From contig NZ_CP015863.1 of the NCBI RefSeq assembly GCF_002163755.1, positions 2,542,001 to 2,606,000 on the forward strand: a stretch of 64,000 bases of DNA, given 5' to 3'. Shown piece after piece: positions 1 through 8,844 of the stretch. Every line of letters starts with the position of its first letter. The first letter of the stretch is position 1. Position numbers and translations under genes: made by a program. The stretch comes from Vibrio campbellii CAIM 519 = NBRC 15631 = ATCC 25920 (GTDB lineage Bacteria > Pseudomonadota > Gammaproteobacteria > Enterobacterales > Vibrionaceae). Below the pieces are notes generated by a model. The model was not told the DNA's origin and made no database searches. It saw only the letters and a list, made by a program, of their open reading frames with translations.

Positions 1-387
1 AAAGAACAAAAAGACATTGAACGAATTCATACTATGTTGGATCTGTTCCAATCATCGGACTGCTTGAGCCATCAATTAGCGCATTACTTTGCTGATCACA
101 ATGCACCGACGCAATGTGGTCACTGCTCAGTATGTCGTGGACAAATCGCTTCGTTCCCTCAGCCACAACAAGAGCAACCTGAGTTGACTCACCTATCCGC
201 TTGGGTTGATGAGTTTGTTCAGCTTTCACCAACGGCGATTAGCAATGCCGCCGTAGCTCGCTTCCTGTGTGGGATCAGCACGCCAATCATTGCTCAGCTT
301 AAAGCTAGCAAACTGCGAGGCTATGGCTCAATGGCGAATGTCTCTTTTGAACAGGTTCTAAAGCAGGTTGAGTTAGCACGAGCTTAA
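1..387 (+). CDS. RecQ-family ATP-dependent DNA helicase, C-terminal end (partial)
   Basis: This is the 3' end of a gene that begins before the window; the frame is open from base 1. The visible 128 residues hold a RecQ-type zinc-binding segment with a spaced cysteine pattern (CLSHQLAHYF, then CGHCSVC), followed by a short helical tail ending in VELARA. RecQ helicases unwind DNA 3'-5' in recombination and repair, and the zinc module supports folding and DNA binding. The tail does not look like the HRDC domain of canonical RecQ, so this is probably a shorter RecQ-like paralogue. Its stop codon overlaps the dinB stop on the other strand, so the two genes converge with no space for a separate terminator. 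The helicase core cannot be judged from here. Confidence 0.8.
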   Translation, partial: KEQKDIERIHTMLDLFQSSDCLSHQLAHYFADHNAPTQCGHCSVCRGQIASFPQPQQEQPELTHLSAWVDEFVQLSPTAISNAAVARFLCGISTPIIAQLKASKLRGYGSMANVSFEQVLKQVELARA

Positions 388-1448
388 AAGAAGCTCAATT
401 GGCGTGCTTGTTGTTCAGGCTTGAGCATCACACTCAAGCCTAACAGCCTTATTTCTCGGCCGTTTTGGCGCTTAAGAATATCTCTCAGCAGCACTTTGAA
501 ATCTTCAAGCTCCAGCTGAGGGTGAATGTGCTCAATCGTTGTGAGTTGAAAATCAGCAAACTTGAGCTTGATACCCTGCTTAATGATCGACTTATCCGGG
601 CTGGCTTTCTCTAAACGTCTCTCTAGTTCAGGGAAGAGCTTATCTTCGATCACCTGCCAGCACTCATCATAAGTAGCAATGTTTTCGCTAAACGTACGCT
701 CTACCCCAACCGATTTACGTTCGCGTTCCACCACCACTTCGCGGTCATCAATACCATGGCTGCGCTTCCACAATGAAGCGCCTTGGCGCCCAAATTGGCG
801 CAACAACTCACGGTAATCACTGTTTTTTATGTCTTCACATAGATAGAAGCCAGCTTGGTGCAGCTTCTCCAAACTCACTTTGCCAACACCTGGGATCTTT
901 TCCAAAGGCAATTTATCGACTACCTCTTGGACTTTATCGGGTGGAATCACAAACTGGCCATTGGGCTTGTTCATGTCTGAAGCAACTTTGGCAAGAAACT
1001 TAATTGGCGCAATACCTGCCGATGCCGTTAGCCCCAACTCCGTATGTATGTCGCGACGAATCGATTCTGCGATTAGGGTGGCAGAGCCTCGACAGGCAGT
1101 GGAGTCCGTTACATCAAGGTATGCCTCATCAAGGGACAGCGGCTCAATGAGCTGAGTGTATCGTTCGAAGATAGCTCGGATCTGTTGAGAAACTTGCTTG
1201 TACACATGCATTCGCCCCGGAACGACAAGTAAGTTAGGGCAAATCTGGAGCGCACGCGCTGTTGGCATTGCACTGCGCACACCAAACTTACGCGCTTCAT
1301 AGTTGCACGTACTGATCACGCCTCGCTGCTTCTCATGACCACCTACAGCAAGTGCAACACCACGATAGCTTGGGTTATCACGCATCTCTACCGCGGCATA
1401 AAAGCAGTCCATATCCACGTGAATAATTTTTCTGACTCGCTCAATCAC
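384..1448 (-). CDS. dinB: DNA polymerase IV (Y-family translesion polymerase)
   Basis: DinB copies past damaged template bases with low fidelity as part of the SOS response. The N-terminus carries the catalytic-metal motif HVDMDCFYAAVE, the palm has the paired acidic motif SLDEAYLDV, and the C-terminus ends in a clamp-binding-like QARQLSFF. The open frame extends upstream to an ATG at 1502, but a near-perfect LexA box lies inside that extension, so the long start is implausible. The best starts downstream of the box are GTG at 1448 (354 codons, close to the usual family length) or GTG at 1457. Neither has a strong ribosome-binding site, so the exact start is uncertain. The gene converges on the RecQ-like gene and overlaps its stop. 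Confidence 0.93.
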   Translation of the reverse strand: MIERVRKIIHVDMDCFYAAVEMRDNPSYRGVALAVGGHEKQRGVISTCNYEARKFGVRSAMPTARALQICPNLLVVPGRMHVYKQVSQQIRAIFERYTQLIEPLSLDEAYLDVTDSTACRGSATLIAESIRRDIHTELGLTASAGIAPIKFLAKVASDMNKPNGQFVIPPDKVQEVVDKLPLEKIPGVGKVSLEKLHQAGFYLCEDIKNSDYRELLRQFGRQGASLWKRSHGIDDREVVVERERKSVGVERTFSENIATYDECWQVIEDKLFPELERRLEKASPDKSIIKQGIKLKFADFQLTTIEHIHPQLELEDFKVLLRDILKRQNGREIRLLGLSVMLKPEQQARQLSFF

Positions 1449-1465
1449 GTTTTGCACACAAAAAA

Positions 1466-1485
1466 CACTGTTTAAAAAAACAGTA
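1466..1485 (-). promoter_or_regulatory. LexA (SOS) box upstream of dinB
   Basis: The 20-mer CACTGTTTAAAAAAACAGTA has CTGT-N8-ACAG with an A/T-rich centre, which is the gammaproteobacterial LexA operator form. It lies 9-18 bp from the candidate GTG starts of dinB, so repression by LexA and induction by DNA damage are expected. Seen directly in the sequence; LexA binding is inferred. Confidence 0.85.
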
Positions 1486-1624
1486 TAGCGATAAATAGAC
1501 ACATTGGAAATAGTGTTATCTGCTATCAGAGATCAAGAATTTTTCATAGCATTTAAATTGCGTTTCATTATTATTGATACTTATAACACTAAAGTTGATT
1601 TATACACCAAAGTAGGGAAACTTT

Positions 1625-2839
1625 TTGAGTAATAAAATACTGGTCGTCGAAGACAGCCGTGCCTTTAAAAACTACTTACAGCAGCTGTTAAACCAAGCAG
1701 GTTATGAGGTACTCACTGCAGAAAACTATGGTGAAGCCCAATCGATTTTAGCAACTCAACCAGAATTGCTTTGTGCCGTTCTCGACTATTGCCTGCCCGA
1801 CGCACAAGATGGCGAAATTATCGACTTGGTACTTTCCCACCAGCAAAAAGTCATCGTGCTGACGGCTATGTTTCAAGATGATGCTCGCGAAAAAATGTTA
1901 GCCAAAGGTGTCCTCGATTACATCTTAAAGGACAGTATGGCGTCGGTATCCTACCTACTTCCACTCCTCAAACGATTAACGAACAATCAACACCATAAGT
2001 GTTTGGTGGTCGATGATTCAATGACGGTTCGTCGCCATGTGGTTCAACTACTAGAGCACCAGTATATACAAACACTTCAGGCTGAAGATGGCCAACAAGC
2101 CATTAAGCTAATCGAGCAGAATCCAGATATTACGTTGGTGCTGACTGATCACGATATGCCAGTAAAAAACGGCATTACCATGATTCGCGAGTTACGCCAG
2201 AAATTAGATAAGAACCAACTCGCTATTCTTGGTATCTCAGGCAGTGACGATCGCACAATGACCGCTCGCTTTCTCAAAGCAGGTGCGAATGACTTTCTGT
2301 ATAAGCCTTTCAATCAAGAAGAGTTCTTCTGCCGAGTTCATCAAATCTTGGACATGAAGGAAGCAACAACAGAGCTGTTTAGAATGGCGAACCAAGATGC
2401 TCTCACAGGCTTGTGGAATAGACGTTTCTTGTTTGGGCAAGCATGTAGCGGCTGCGAAAAACGTAATATCGCGATGTTGGATATCGACTTTTTCAAGAAA
2501 GTGAACGATAACTACGGGCATGGTGGCGGTGATGCTGCACTTGTGATGGTGGCAAATATCTTGAAGGTCTATTTCCCAGGCGATGTAATTGCTCGCTTTG
2601 GCGGGGAAGAGTTTTGTATTCAAGCCAGTGGCTGTTATGACGACTTCGTCACCCGATTGGAGCAGATGCGCCAGCGTGTTGAAAAAACACCAATCCCTTA
2701 TCAGAACAATAGCATCCAAGTAACCATAAGTATTGGTGTATCGAGTGTTGAAGGAAACCTTGATCAACAGATTAAAGTGGCTGATGACCGTTTATATCAA
2801 GCGAAAGAAAGTGGTCGAAACCAGACTATCTACCAATAG
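1625..2839 (+). CDS. Two-receiver (REC-REC) GGDEF response regulator, diguanylate cyclase
   Basis: A PleD-like regulator that should make cyclic di-GMP when its receivers are phosphorylated. Receiver 1 covers about residues 4-120 (likely phospho-acceptor D54), receiver 2 about 125-240 (D175 in TDHDMP, with the conserved Lys in YKPF), and the GGDEF domain about 255-404 with an intact GGEEF signature at 326-330. The product-inhibition I-site position (RxxD, five residues before GGEEF) reads FPGD, so the Arg is missing and feedback inhibition at that site is probably lost. The start is TTG, with AGGG about 8 bases upstream. No cognate histidine kinase lies next to it. The output pathway (motility or biofilm) is not visible here. 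Confidence 0.88.
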   Translation: MSNKILVVEDSRAFKNYLQQLLNQAGYEVLTAENYGEAQSILATQPELLCAVLDYCLPDAQDGEIIDLVLSHQQKVIVLTAMFQDDAREKMLAKGVLDYILKDSMASVSYLLPLLKRLTNNQHHKCLVVDDSMTVRRHVVQLLEHQYIQTLQAEDGQQAIKLIEQNPDITLVLTDHDMPVKNGITMIRELRQKLDKNQLAILGISGSDDRTMTARFLKAGANDFLYKPFNQEEFFCRVHQILDMKEATTELFRMANQDALTGLWNRRFLFGQACSGCEKRNIAMLDIDFFKKVNDNYGHGGGDAALVMVANILKVYFPGDVIARFGGEEFCIQASGCYDDFVTRLEQMRQRVEKTPIPYQNNSIQVTISIGVSSVEGNLDQQIKVADDRLYQAKESGRNQTIYQ

Positions 2840-2865
2840 CGCCCTGTTTCTCGATTACAAAAAAC

Positions 2866-2892
2866 AAAACCCAGCCGCTGGCTGGGTTTTTT
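2866..2892 (+). terminator. Rho-independent terminator after the GGDEF regulator
   Basis: An 11-bp stem (AAAACCCAGCC / GGCTGGGTTTT) with a 3-base loop runs into a T tract. It lies between convergent genes; the A-rich 5' side may let it also stop nqrM transcripts from the other strand. Confidence 0.9.
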
Positions 2893-2911
2893 CATTCTGA
2901 CTATAGCTCAA

Positions 2912-3145
2912 TTAAGCAATACGGTCTTTTTCCCACGCAGCTAGCTTTTCAGCGCGCAGTGCTTCACGTGCCTCACGCTTTTTACGTGCATCACATGGTT
3001 CTGGGCAGTTACATACTTTGTCAATACCAACCGCACCAAGGCCGCCGCAGCTACCTTTTACGACCTTCTTTTGGAAGATGTAACCCACTGCCATCGCTGC
3101 AATTACCGCAACAAAGACAGCAAAAGTAATTAGAAATGTACTCAT
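2912..3145 (-). CDS. nqrM: Na+-NQR maturation factor NqrM
   Basis: A 77-residue protein needed to assemble active Na+-translocating NADH:quinone reductase, probably by supplying iron for the metal centre between NqrD and NqrE. It has one N-terminal membrane segment (about residues 3-24), then the cysteine pattern GSCGG (C33) and CNCPEPC (C45, C47, C51), then a charged helical tail. C33 corresponds to the Cys reported as essential in V. cholerae NqrM. It starts 22 bases after the apbE stop, so the two assembly factors form a short operon behind nqrF. Confidence 0.93.
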   Translation of the reverse strand: MSTFLITFAVFVAVIAAMAVGYIFQKKVVKGSCGGLGAVGIDKVCNCPEPCDARKKREAREALRAEKLAAWEKDRIA

Positions 3146-3167
3146 AAGGACATGCTCACTTTTGTTG

Positions 3168-4172
3168 TTATTTCTTCATGAACGGCTTGTATGCTTCCGA
3201 AGCCAGCTCTTTAAAACCATCATCCGTTTTCACGATCATGAAAACAGGAATGTTGTTCTCGTTCGCGATTTCCATGCCTTTGTCTTGACCTAGAACCATA
3301 AGCCCAGTTGCAAGACCATCAGCCGTCATCGACGATTTATCCAGTACCGTTACAGACACCACTTTATGATGGATTGGTTTGCCTGTTTGCGGATTGATGA
3401 TGTGAGAGTATCGCACACCATTGCTCTCAAAGTAATTACGATAGTCACCACTTGTTGCAATTGCCATGTCGCCAGGCTCAATAATTTCTTGAATTGAGCG
3501 CTCATCAACAGTCGGCTTTTCAATGGCAATACGCCATGGCACACCTTCACGGTTAATGCCTTTCAAACGCATTTCACCGCCAACTTCTACCATGTAGTTG
3601 TGAATGCCTTGTGATTGTAGGTAATCCGCAACCACATCAACACCCCAACCTTTTGCGATAGTCGATAGGTCAACGTACAAGTTTGGAATGTCTTTCGACA
3701 TTTTATTGCCTTCAACCGAAAGATGGTGAATACCTGTGTTTGCTTTACGAGCTGATAGCTCTTCATCTGTCGGAACCACATCTGGACGAGCTTCTGGACC
3801 AAAGCCCCAAAGATTCACCAGTGGACCAACGGTTACGTCTAGTGCGCCTAGAGTAAGACCGTTCAAGCGAATCGCTTCTTTCACTACCGTTGCCGTTTGC
3901 GGTGATACTTCAAATGGCTCACTGGTCTGGTGTTGGTTAAAACGGCTAAGCTCTGAATCTTCACGGTAAGTCGACATCTGATCGTTCACTTCTTCAAGTA
4001 GGCGATCGATTTCTGTTTGCAAAACTTCAGGCGATGGCAGGCCATCTTGCTCGATGTATTTAATGTTGTATGTGGTACCCATTGTTGGGCCACTTAAATG
4101 AACTTGATCTGCAGGCTGTTCACAACCAGCTAGAACCAATAGAGAAGCGAATGCAACAAGCCACTTTTTCAC
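3168..4172 (-). CDS. apbE: FAD:protein FMN transferase ApbE (lipoprotein)
   Basis: ApbE attaches FMN through a phosphoester bond to Thr residues of target proteins; in vibrios the main targets are NqrB and NqrC. The N-terminus is a lipoprotein signal ending in LVLAGC, placing the enzyme at the periplasmic membrane face. Family motifs visible are GPTMGTTYNIKY near the start, DLSTIAKGWGVD in the middle and HIINPQTGKPI in the C-terminal third. The length of 334 residues is normal. It follows the nqrABCDEF terminator and precedes nqrM, so the pump and its two maturation factors lie together. Expression is probably partly independent of the nqr structural operon. Confidence 0.95.
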   Translation of the reverse strand: MKKWLVAFASLLVLAGCEQPADQVHLSGPTMGTTYNIKYIEQDGLPSPEVLQTEIDRLLEEVNDQMSTYREDSELSRFNQHQTSEPFEVSPQTATVVKEAIRLNGLTLGALDVTVGPLVNLWGFGPEARPDVVPTDEELSARKANTGIHHLSVEGNKMSKDIPNLYVDLSTIAKGWGVDVVADYLQSQGIHNYMVEVGGEMRLKGINREGVPWRIAIEKPTVDERSIQEIIEPGDMAIATSGDYRNYFESNGVRYSHIINPQTGKPIHHKVVSVTVLDKSSMTADGLATGLMVLGQDKGMEIANENNIPVFMIVKTDDGFKELASEAYKPFMKK

Positions 4173-4271
4173 TTGTTTACTCCTATTGTCGTTAAATTGA
4201 TATGGAAAATGGGTTCTCTCAAGACAAACCGATTTCCTATAGCAACTGTTGAATATGGTTTTTATTTCTAC

Positions 4272-4306
4272 AAAAAATAATGGCTAGCTCTTAAAGAGCT
4301 AGCCAT
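4272..4306 (-). terminator. Terminator between nqrF and apbE
   Basis: ATGGCTAGCTC and GAGCTAGCCAT (4280-4290 and 4296-4306) form an 11-bp stem around TTAAA. On the minus strand it is followed by TATTTTTTG. It would end or attenuate nqrABCDEF transcription before apbE-nqrM. Confidence 0.9.
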
Positions 4307-4326
4307 AGATTCAATCACTTGGGGGA

Positions 4327-5550
4327 TTAACCACCGAAGTCATCTAGAAGGATGTTTTCATCCTCTACACCTAGATCTTTCAGCATGCCGATTACAGCAG
4401 CGTTCATCATAGGTGGACCACACATGTAGTATTCACAGTCTTCTGGCGCTTCGTGATCACGTAGGTAGTTCTCGTAAAGAACGTTGTGAATGAAGCCAGT
4501 GTAACCATCCCAGTTATCTTCTGGAAGTGGATCAGACAGTGCACAGTGCCATACGAAGTTATCGTTCTCAGCCGCTAAGCCATCGAAGTCTTCTACGTAG
4601 AACATTTCACGCTTAGAACGTGCACCGTACCAGAATGACATCTTACGCTTAGAGTGCAGACGTTTCAGCTGGTCGAAGATATGAGAACGCATTGGAGCCA
4701 TACCTGCACCACCACCAACGAATACCATCTCAGCGTCAGTATCTTTCGCGAAGAACTCACCGAATGGACCAGAGATCGTACACTTGTCGCCTTCTTTTAG
4801 AGACCAGATGAACGATGACATGATACCAGGTGCAACGTCTGGGTTATTTGGCGGCGGAGTTGCGATACGAACGTTAAGCATGATGATACCGTGCTCTTCT
4901 GGGTAGTTAGCCATAGAGTATGCACGAATTGTCTCTTCATTAACTTTAGACTCGTAGCGGAATAGGTTGAACTTCTCCCAATCCTCACGGTATTCCTCAG
5001 GAATATCGTAATCCGCGTATTTAACGTGGTGAGCTGGCGCTTCAATCTGTATGTAACCACCAGCACGGAAAGGTACTGATTCGCCATCTGGGATTTGTAG
5101 CTTAAGCTCTTTGATGAATGTTGCTTTGTTATCGTTAGAGATAACTGTACATTCCCACTTCTTAACGCCGAAGATTTCTTCAGGAAGTTCGATGTCCATG
5201 TCAGTTTTCATTGCAACCTGACACGCTAGACGCTCACCTTCACGCGCTTCACCTTTAGTAATGTGGTCAAGCTCGGTAGGTAGAATGTCACCACCACCTG
5301 ATTTAACTTTTACGCGACACTGACCACAAGAGCCACCGCCACCACAAGCAGAAGATACGAATACGCCAGCGCCCGCTAGCGCAGATAGTAACTTGCCACC
5401 TGGTTGTGTAACGATCGCCAGTGATGGGTCATCGTTCACAGAAATTGTAATGTCACCTGTTGGTACAAGCTTAGACTTAGCGAAAAGAATCACTAGTACT
5501 AGCGCAAGTACGATCAGAGTAAACATCACTACACCAAGAATAATGTCCAT
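4327..5550 (-). CDS. nqrF: Na+-NQR subunit F (NADH dehydrogenase, 2Fe-2S and FAD)
   Basis: NqrF takes electrons from NADH into the sodium pump. An N-terminal membrane helix (about residues 3-25) is followed by a ferredoxin domain whose 2Fe-2S ligands are C69, C75, C78 and C110. Next comes a ferredoxin-NADP reductase-like module with the FAD motif RAYSMANYP, the nucleotide-binding GGGAGMAPMRS and the C-terminal CGPPMMNAAV. The length (407) is usual. It is the last gene of nqrABCDEF, 33 bases after nqrE, and is followed by a strong terminator. Confidence 0.97.
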   Translation of the reverse strand: MDIILGVVMFTLIVLALVLVILFAKSKLVPTGDITISVNDDPSLAIVTQPGGKLLSALAGAGVFVSSACGGGGSCGQCRVKVKSGGGDILPTELDHITKGEAREGERLACQVAMKTDMDIELPEEIFGVKKWECTVISNDNKATFIKELKLQIPDGESVPFRAGGYIQIEAPAHHVKYADYDIPEEYREDWEKFNLFRYESKVNEETIRAYSMANYPEEHGIIMLNVRIATPPPNNPDVAPGIMSSFIWSLKEGDKCTISGPFGEFFAKDTDAEMVFVGGGAGMAPMRSHIFDQLKRLHSKRKMSFWYGARSKREMFYVEDFDGLAAENDNFVWHCALSDPLPEDNWDGYTGFIHNVLYENYLRDHEAPEDCEYYMCGPPMMNAAVIGMLKDLGVEDENILLDDFGG

Positions 5551-5583
5551 TGACTATTCCTTAATTGTTGCGGCTTACCCGAC

Positions 5584-6180
5584 TTACAGTTGAACACCAG
5601 AGAAAGACATAAAGCCTAACGCCATTAGACCTACAGTGATAAACGTGATGCCTAGACCACGTAGACCAGGAGGTACATCTGAGTACTTCATCTTCTCACG
5701 GATACCTGCAAGAGCGACGATCGCTAACATCCAGCCTACACCAGAGCCGAAACCGTAAACGATCGATTCCGCGAAGTTGTAATCGCGAGTTACCATGAAA
5801 GATACGCCACCGAAAATCGCACAGTTAACTGTGATCAGCGGTAGGAAGATGCCAAGCGCGTTGTACAAAGGTGGGAAGAAACGGTCAAGAACCATCTCTA
5901 GGATTTGTACTAATGCAGCGATAACACCGATAAACGCGATAAAGTTAAGGAAGCTTAAGTCAACACCCTCGACCAACGCATTCTCTTTGAGAATGTGAGT
6001 GTAAACAAGGTTGTTCACAGGAACTGCGATAGTTAACACTACCACTACCGCAACACCTAGGCCGAAGGAAGTCTTTACTTTCTTAGATACGGCAAGGAAA
6101 GTACACATACCTAAAAAGAAAGACAAAGCCATGTTTTCGATAAAAATCGATTTAACCAACAAGCTAATGTAATGTTCCAT
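5584..6180 (-). CDS. nqrE: Na+-NQR subunit E (membrane)
   Basis: An integral membrane subunit (198 residues, about six helices) that pairs with NqrD in inverted topology and holds the intramembrane iron centre passing electrons from NqrF to NqrC. The first helix contains the conserved Cys in FFLGMCTFLAV, and a second Cys occurs in TVNCAIFGGV; these are the expected metal ligands. It starts 7 bases after nqrD. Confidence 0.97.
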   Translation of the reverse strand: MEHYISLLVKSIFIENMALSFFLGMCTFLAVSKKVKTSFGLGVAVVVVLTIAVPVNNLVYTHILKENALVEGVDLSFLNFIAFIGVIAALVQILEMVLDRFFPPLYNALGIFLPLITVNCAIFGGVSFMVTRDYNFAESIVYGFGSGVGWMLAIVALAGIREKMKYSDVPPGLRGLGITFITVGLMALGFMSFSGVQL

Positions 6181-6187
6181 AATGCTC

Positions 6188-6820
6188 TTACTCCTTAGCT
6201 TCTACTTGCTCTGGCTTGAACGTACGAATTGCCCAAATCAGGAAACCAATCAAGAAGAATGCCGATGGTGCAAGTAGCATTAGGCCGTTTGGCTGATACC
6301 AACCGCCATTGCTCACCAAAGGAAGTACTTCCATGCCGAATATCTTGCCTGAGCCTAAAAGCTCACGAAAGAAACCAACAGTGATTAGTACGAAGCCGTA
6401 GCCAAGACCATTACCAATACCATCAATAAATGAAGGGATCGGTGGCGACTTCATCGCAAATGCCTCAGCACGACCCATTACGATACAGTTCGTGATGATT
6501 AGACCTACGAATACCGATAGCTGCTTTGAAACATCGTATAGGTAAGCCTTAAGCACTTGGTCTACCACAATTACTAATGAAGCAATGATTGCCATCTGAA
6601 CGATGATACGCACACTGTTAGGAATGTGGTTACGGATAAGAGAAACGAAAAAGTTAGATAAAGCAGTAACAAACATTACTGCGATAGTCATAACGAATGC
6701 TGTTTCCAGCTTTGTAGTTACTGCAAGAGCAGAACATACACCAAGAACTTGCAGCGCAATTGGGTTGTTATCCAATACTGGCGCCATAATGCTCTTTTTG
6801 ATGTTTTGTGCACTAGACAT
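6188..6820 (-). CDS. nqrD: Na+-NQR subunit D (membrane)
   Basis: The homologue and partner of NqrE, 210 residues and about six membrane helices, with matching Cys positions in QVLGVCSALAV and IITNCIVMGRAEAF. Together with NqrE it carries the intramembrane iron site of the pump. The start codon overlaps the nqrC stop by one base (TAATG), indicating translational coupling. Confidence 0.97.
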   Translation of the reverse strand: MSSAQNIKKSIMAPVLDNNPIALQVLGVCSALAVTTKLETAFVMTIAVMFVTALSNFFVSLIRNHIPNSVRIIVQMAIIASLVIVVDQVLKAYLYDVSKQLSVFVGLIITNCIVMGRAEAFAMKSPPIPSFIDGIGNGLGYGFVLITVGFFRELLGSGKIFGMEVLPLVSNGGWYQPNGLMLLAPSAFFLIGFLIWAIRTFKPEQVEAKE

Positions 6821-7605
6821 TAGTTCAGTTCTCCGTCACGAACTTTTGCTAAGAAAGGACCAAAGCCCATATCACCTAACCAAAAGTCAAATGTATGCTG
6901 AACACCGTTACTTGTAAGTGTTGCACCAGACAGGCCATCAACACCATGTTCAGAACCTTCTGGAGCACCACCTTTAACAACTTCAATTGCTGGTTTGTGG
7001 TTCTCGTCGAAGAGTTTCTTACCAACGAATTGAGCTCGCCATGCTGGATTTTCTACTTCACCACCAAGTCCAGGAGTTTCACCTTGCTCGTAGTAAGTAA
7101 TGCCAGAAACAGTGTTACCGTCAGTTTCAACCGCAACGAATGCATACATCATTGACCATAGGCCGTTACCGTGAACTGGGATGATAACTTTAGAAATATC
7201 ATCACCGTTTTTCACTAGGTAAACGATACCTGTGTTAGCACGACGTAGGATCTTAGCTTTGTCTTCATCAGCCGTTAGCTTGATAGACTCTGCTGGATCC
7301 TTCGCTGCTTTACGTTGGTCGTAGTTAGCTGCTGTAGAGCCGTCTTCAGCCTTCTCTACAAAATCACCAGTTTTGAAGTCAACTAGACGAGGTTCGATGT
7401 ACTCAGCAAAAAGCTCAGGAACTTTCTTACCTTCAGCGTCGATACCCGCAACTTCTACAATCTTTGATTGCTTATCTAGTACAGCGTTAGCTTTTTGCTG
7501 GTCACGCAGACCTACTGCTGCTGTTGATACGATGATTGAACAAACAAGGCTCAACCCGACAACAACACCCAGCGTCTTTTTAATGCTGTCGTTATTACTT
7601 GCCAT
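6820..7605 (-). CDS. nqrC: Na+-NQR subunit C (covalent FMN subunit)
   Basis: One N-terminal membrane helix (about residues 10-32) and a periplasmic FMN domain. The flavinylation site is the Thr of DGLSGATLT (T229), the sequence used by ApbE. The protein transfers electrons from the NqrD/E iron centre to the FMN of NqrB. Its start lies inside the end of nqrB (11-base overlap). Confidence 0.97.
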   Translation of the reverse strand: MASNNDSIKKTLGVVVGLSLVCSIIVSTAAVGLRDQQKANAVLDKQSKIVEVAGIDAEGKKVPELFAEYIEPRLVDFKTGDFVEKAEDGSTAANYDQRKAAKDPAESIKLTADEDKAKILRRANTGIVYLVKNGDDISKVIIPVHGNGLWSMMYAFVAVETDGNTVSGITYYEQGETPGLGGEVENPAWRAQFVGKKLFDENHKPAIEVVKGGAPEGSEHGVDGLSGATLTSNGVQHTFDFWLGDMGFGPFLAKVRDGELN

Positions 7606-8839
7606 AGCGTGCTAGTCTCCGCTTGATGTTCTTCTCGATAACTACATGGTCGAACAGAGGTGCGAATAGGTTCGCGAATAGAATCGCCAGCATCATACCT
7701 TCTGGGTAAGCTGGGTTAACTACACGGATCATCACACACATTGCACCGATTAGGATGCCGTACCACCACTTAGCGCCGTTAGTAAATGACGCCGATACTG
7801 GATCTGTTGCCATAAAGAACATACCGAATGCAAAACCACCTAGTACTAGGTGCCAGTGCCATGGCATGTTGAACATTGGGTTGGTGTCAGAACCGATCAC
7901 GTTGAATAGTGTCGATACTGCAATCATACCGATCATTACACCTGCGATGATGCGCCATGAAGCGATTCGCATGTAAACGATCATCGCTGCACCGATCATT
8001 AGAGCAAGCGTTGATACTTCACCAATTGAGCCAGGGATGTTACCGATGAATGCATCCATCCAAGTGATAGGAGCGCCAGTGACGTTGTTGATCAATGCGC
8101 CGCTACCGCCGTGAGCCCACTGGCTAAGAGCAGTTGCACCAGAGAAGCCGTCAGCCGCAGTCCATACTACGTCACCCGAGATTTGCGCTGGGTAAGCGAA
8201 GAATAGGAAAGCACGACCTGCAAGAGCAGGGTTCAGGAAGTTACGGCCTGTACCACCGAAGATCTCTTTAGCTACAACAACACCGAATGTAATACCCAGT
8301 GCCGCTTGCCATAGAGGTAGCGTTGGTGGAACGATAAGTGCGAATAGAATAGAAGTTACAAAGAAACCTTCGTTAACTTCGTGCTTACGCACCATACAGA
8401 AAAGCACTTCCCAGAAACCACCAACAATAAAGACTGTTGCGTAGATTGGTAGGAAGTAGGTCGCCCCCAGTAGCATCTTACTGCCAACGCCCGCTTCTGC
8501 ACCGATGGTGCCGCCAAACATCTCTGTTAGCCAGTAGTGCCAGTTACCTGAGATAACTGTCGCTAGTTGTTCACCAGCGTACATATGGTTAAGTGCTGCA
8601 ATAGCTTGACCACCCGCGTTGTACATCCCCCAGAACATTGCTGGGAATACGGCTAGCCAAACCATGATCATGATACGTTTTAGGTCAACGCTATCACGAA
8701 CATGCGCGCTTTTTTTTGTAATTAGACCAGGTGTGTAGAAAACAGTTGCGACTGCTTCATAAAGAGCAAACCACTTTTCGTGTTTACCGCCCGGTTCAAA
8801 GTGATGCTCGATGTCTTCAAGATACTTTTTAAGAGCCAT
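7595..8839 (-). CDS. nqrB: Na+-NQR subunit B (membrane, covalent FMN, Na+ channel)
   Basis: The main membrane subunit (414 residues, about ten helices) that holds covalent FMN and riboflavin and forms the Na+ path and the quinone-site region. T236 in GFSGATALSQ matches the flavinylated Thr of V. cholerae NqrB. G140-G141 correspond to the Gly pair linked to korormicin/HQNO sensitivity, so the wild-type sensitive form is predicted. It starts five bases after nqrA. Confidence 0.97.
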   Translation of the reverse strand: MALKKYLEDIEHHFEPGGKHEKWFALYEAVATVFYTPGLITKKSAHVRDSVDLKRIMIMVWLAVFPAMFWGMYNAGGQAIAALNHMYAGEQLATVISGNWHYWLTEMFGGTIGAEAGVGSKMLLGATYFLPIYATVFIVGGFWEVLFCMVRKHEVNEGFFVTSILFALIVPPTLPLWQAALGITFGVVVAKEIFGGTGRNFLNPALAGRAFLFFAYPAQISGDVVWTAADGFSGATALSQWAHGGSGALINNVTGAPITWMDAFIGNIPGSIGEVSTLALMIGAAMIVYMRIASWRIIAGVMIGMIAVSTLFNVIGSDTNPMFNMPWHWHLVLGGFAFGMFFMATDPVSASFTNGAKWWYGILIGAMCVMIRVVNPAYPEGMMLAILFANLFAPLFDHVVIEKNIKRRLARYGK

Positions 8840-8844
8840 GGAAA

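Noticed and set aside
1449..1502. N-terminal extension of dinB to the ATG at 1502
   Set aside because: It contains the LexA operator and is not family-like.
2237..2767. Minus-strand ORF of 176 codons opposite the GGDEF gene
   Set aside because: Antisense shadow of clearly conserved receiver and GGDEF domains.
4797..5087. ORF of 96 codons inside nqrF
   Set aside because: Same-strand shadow of a well-supported gene in another frame, with no family resemblance.
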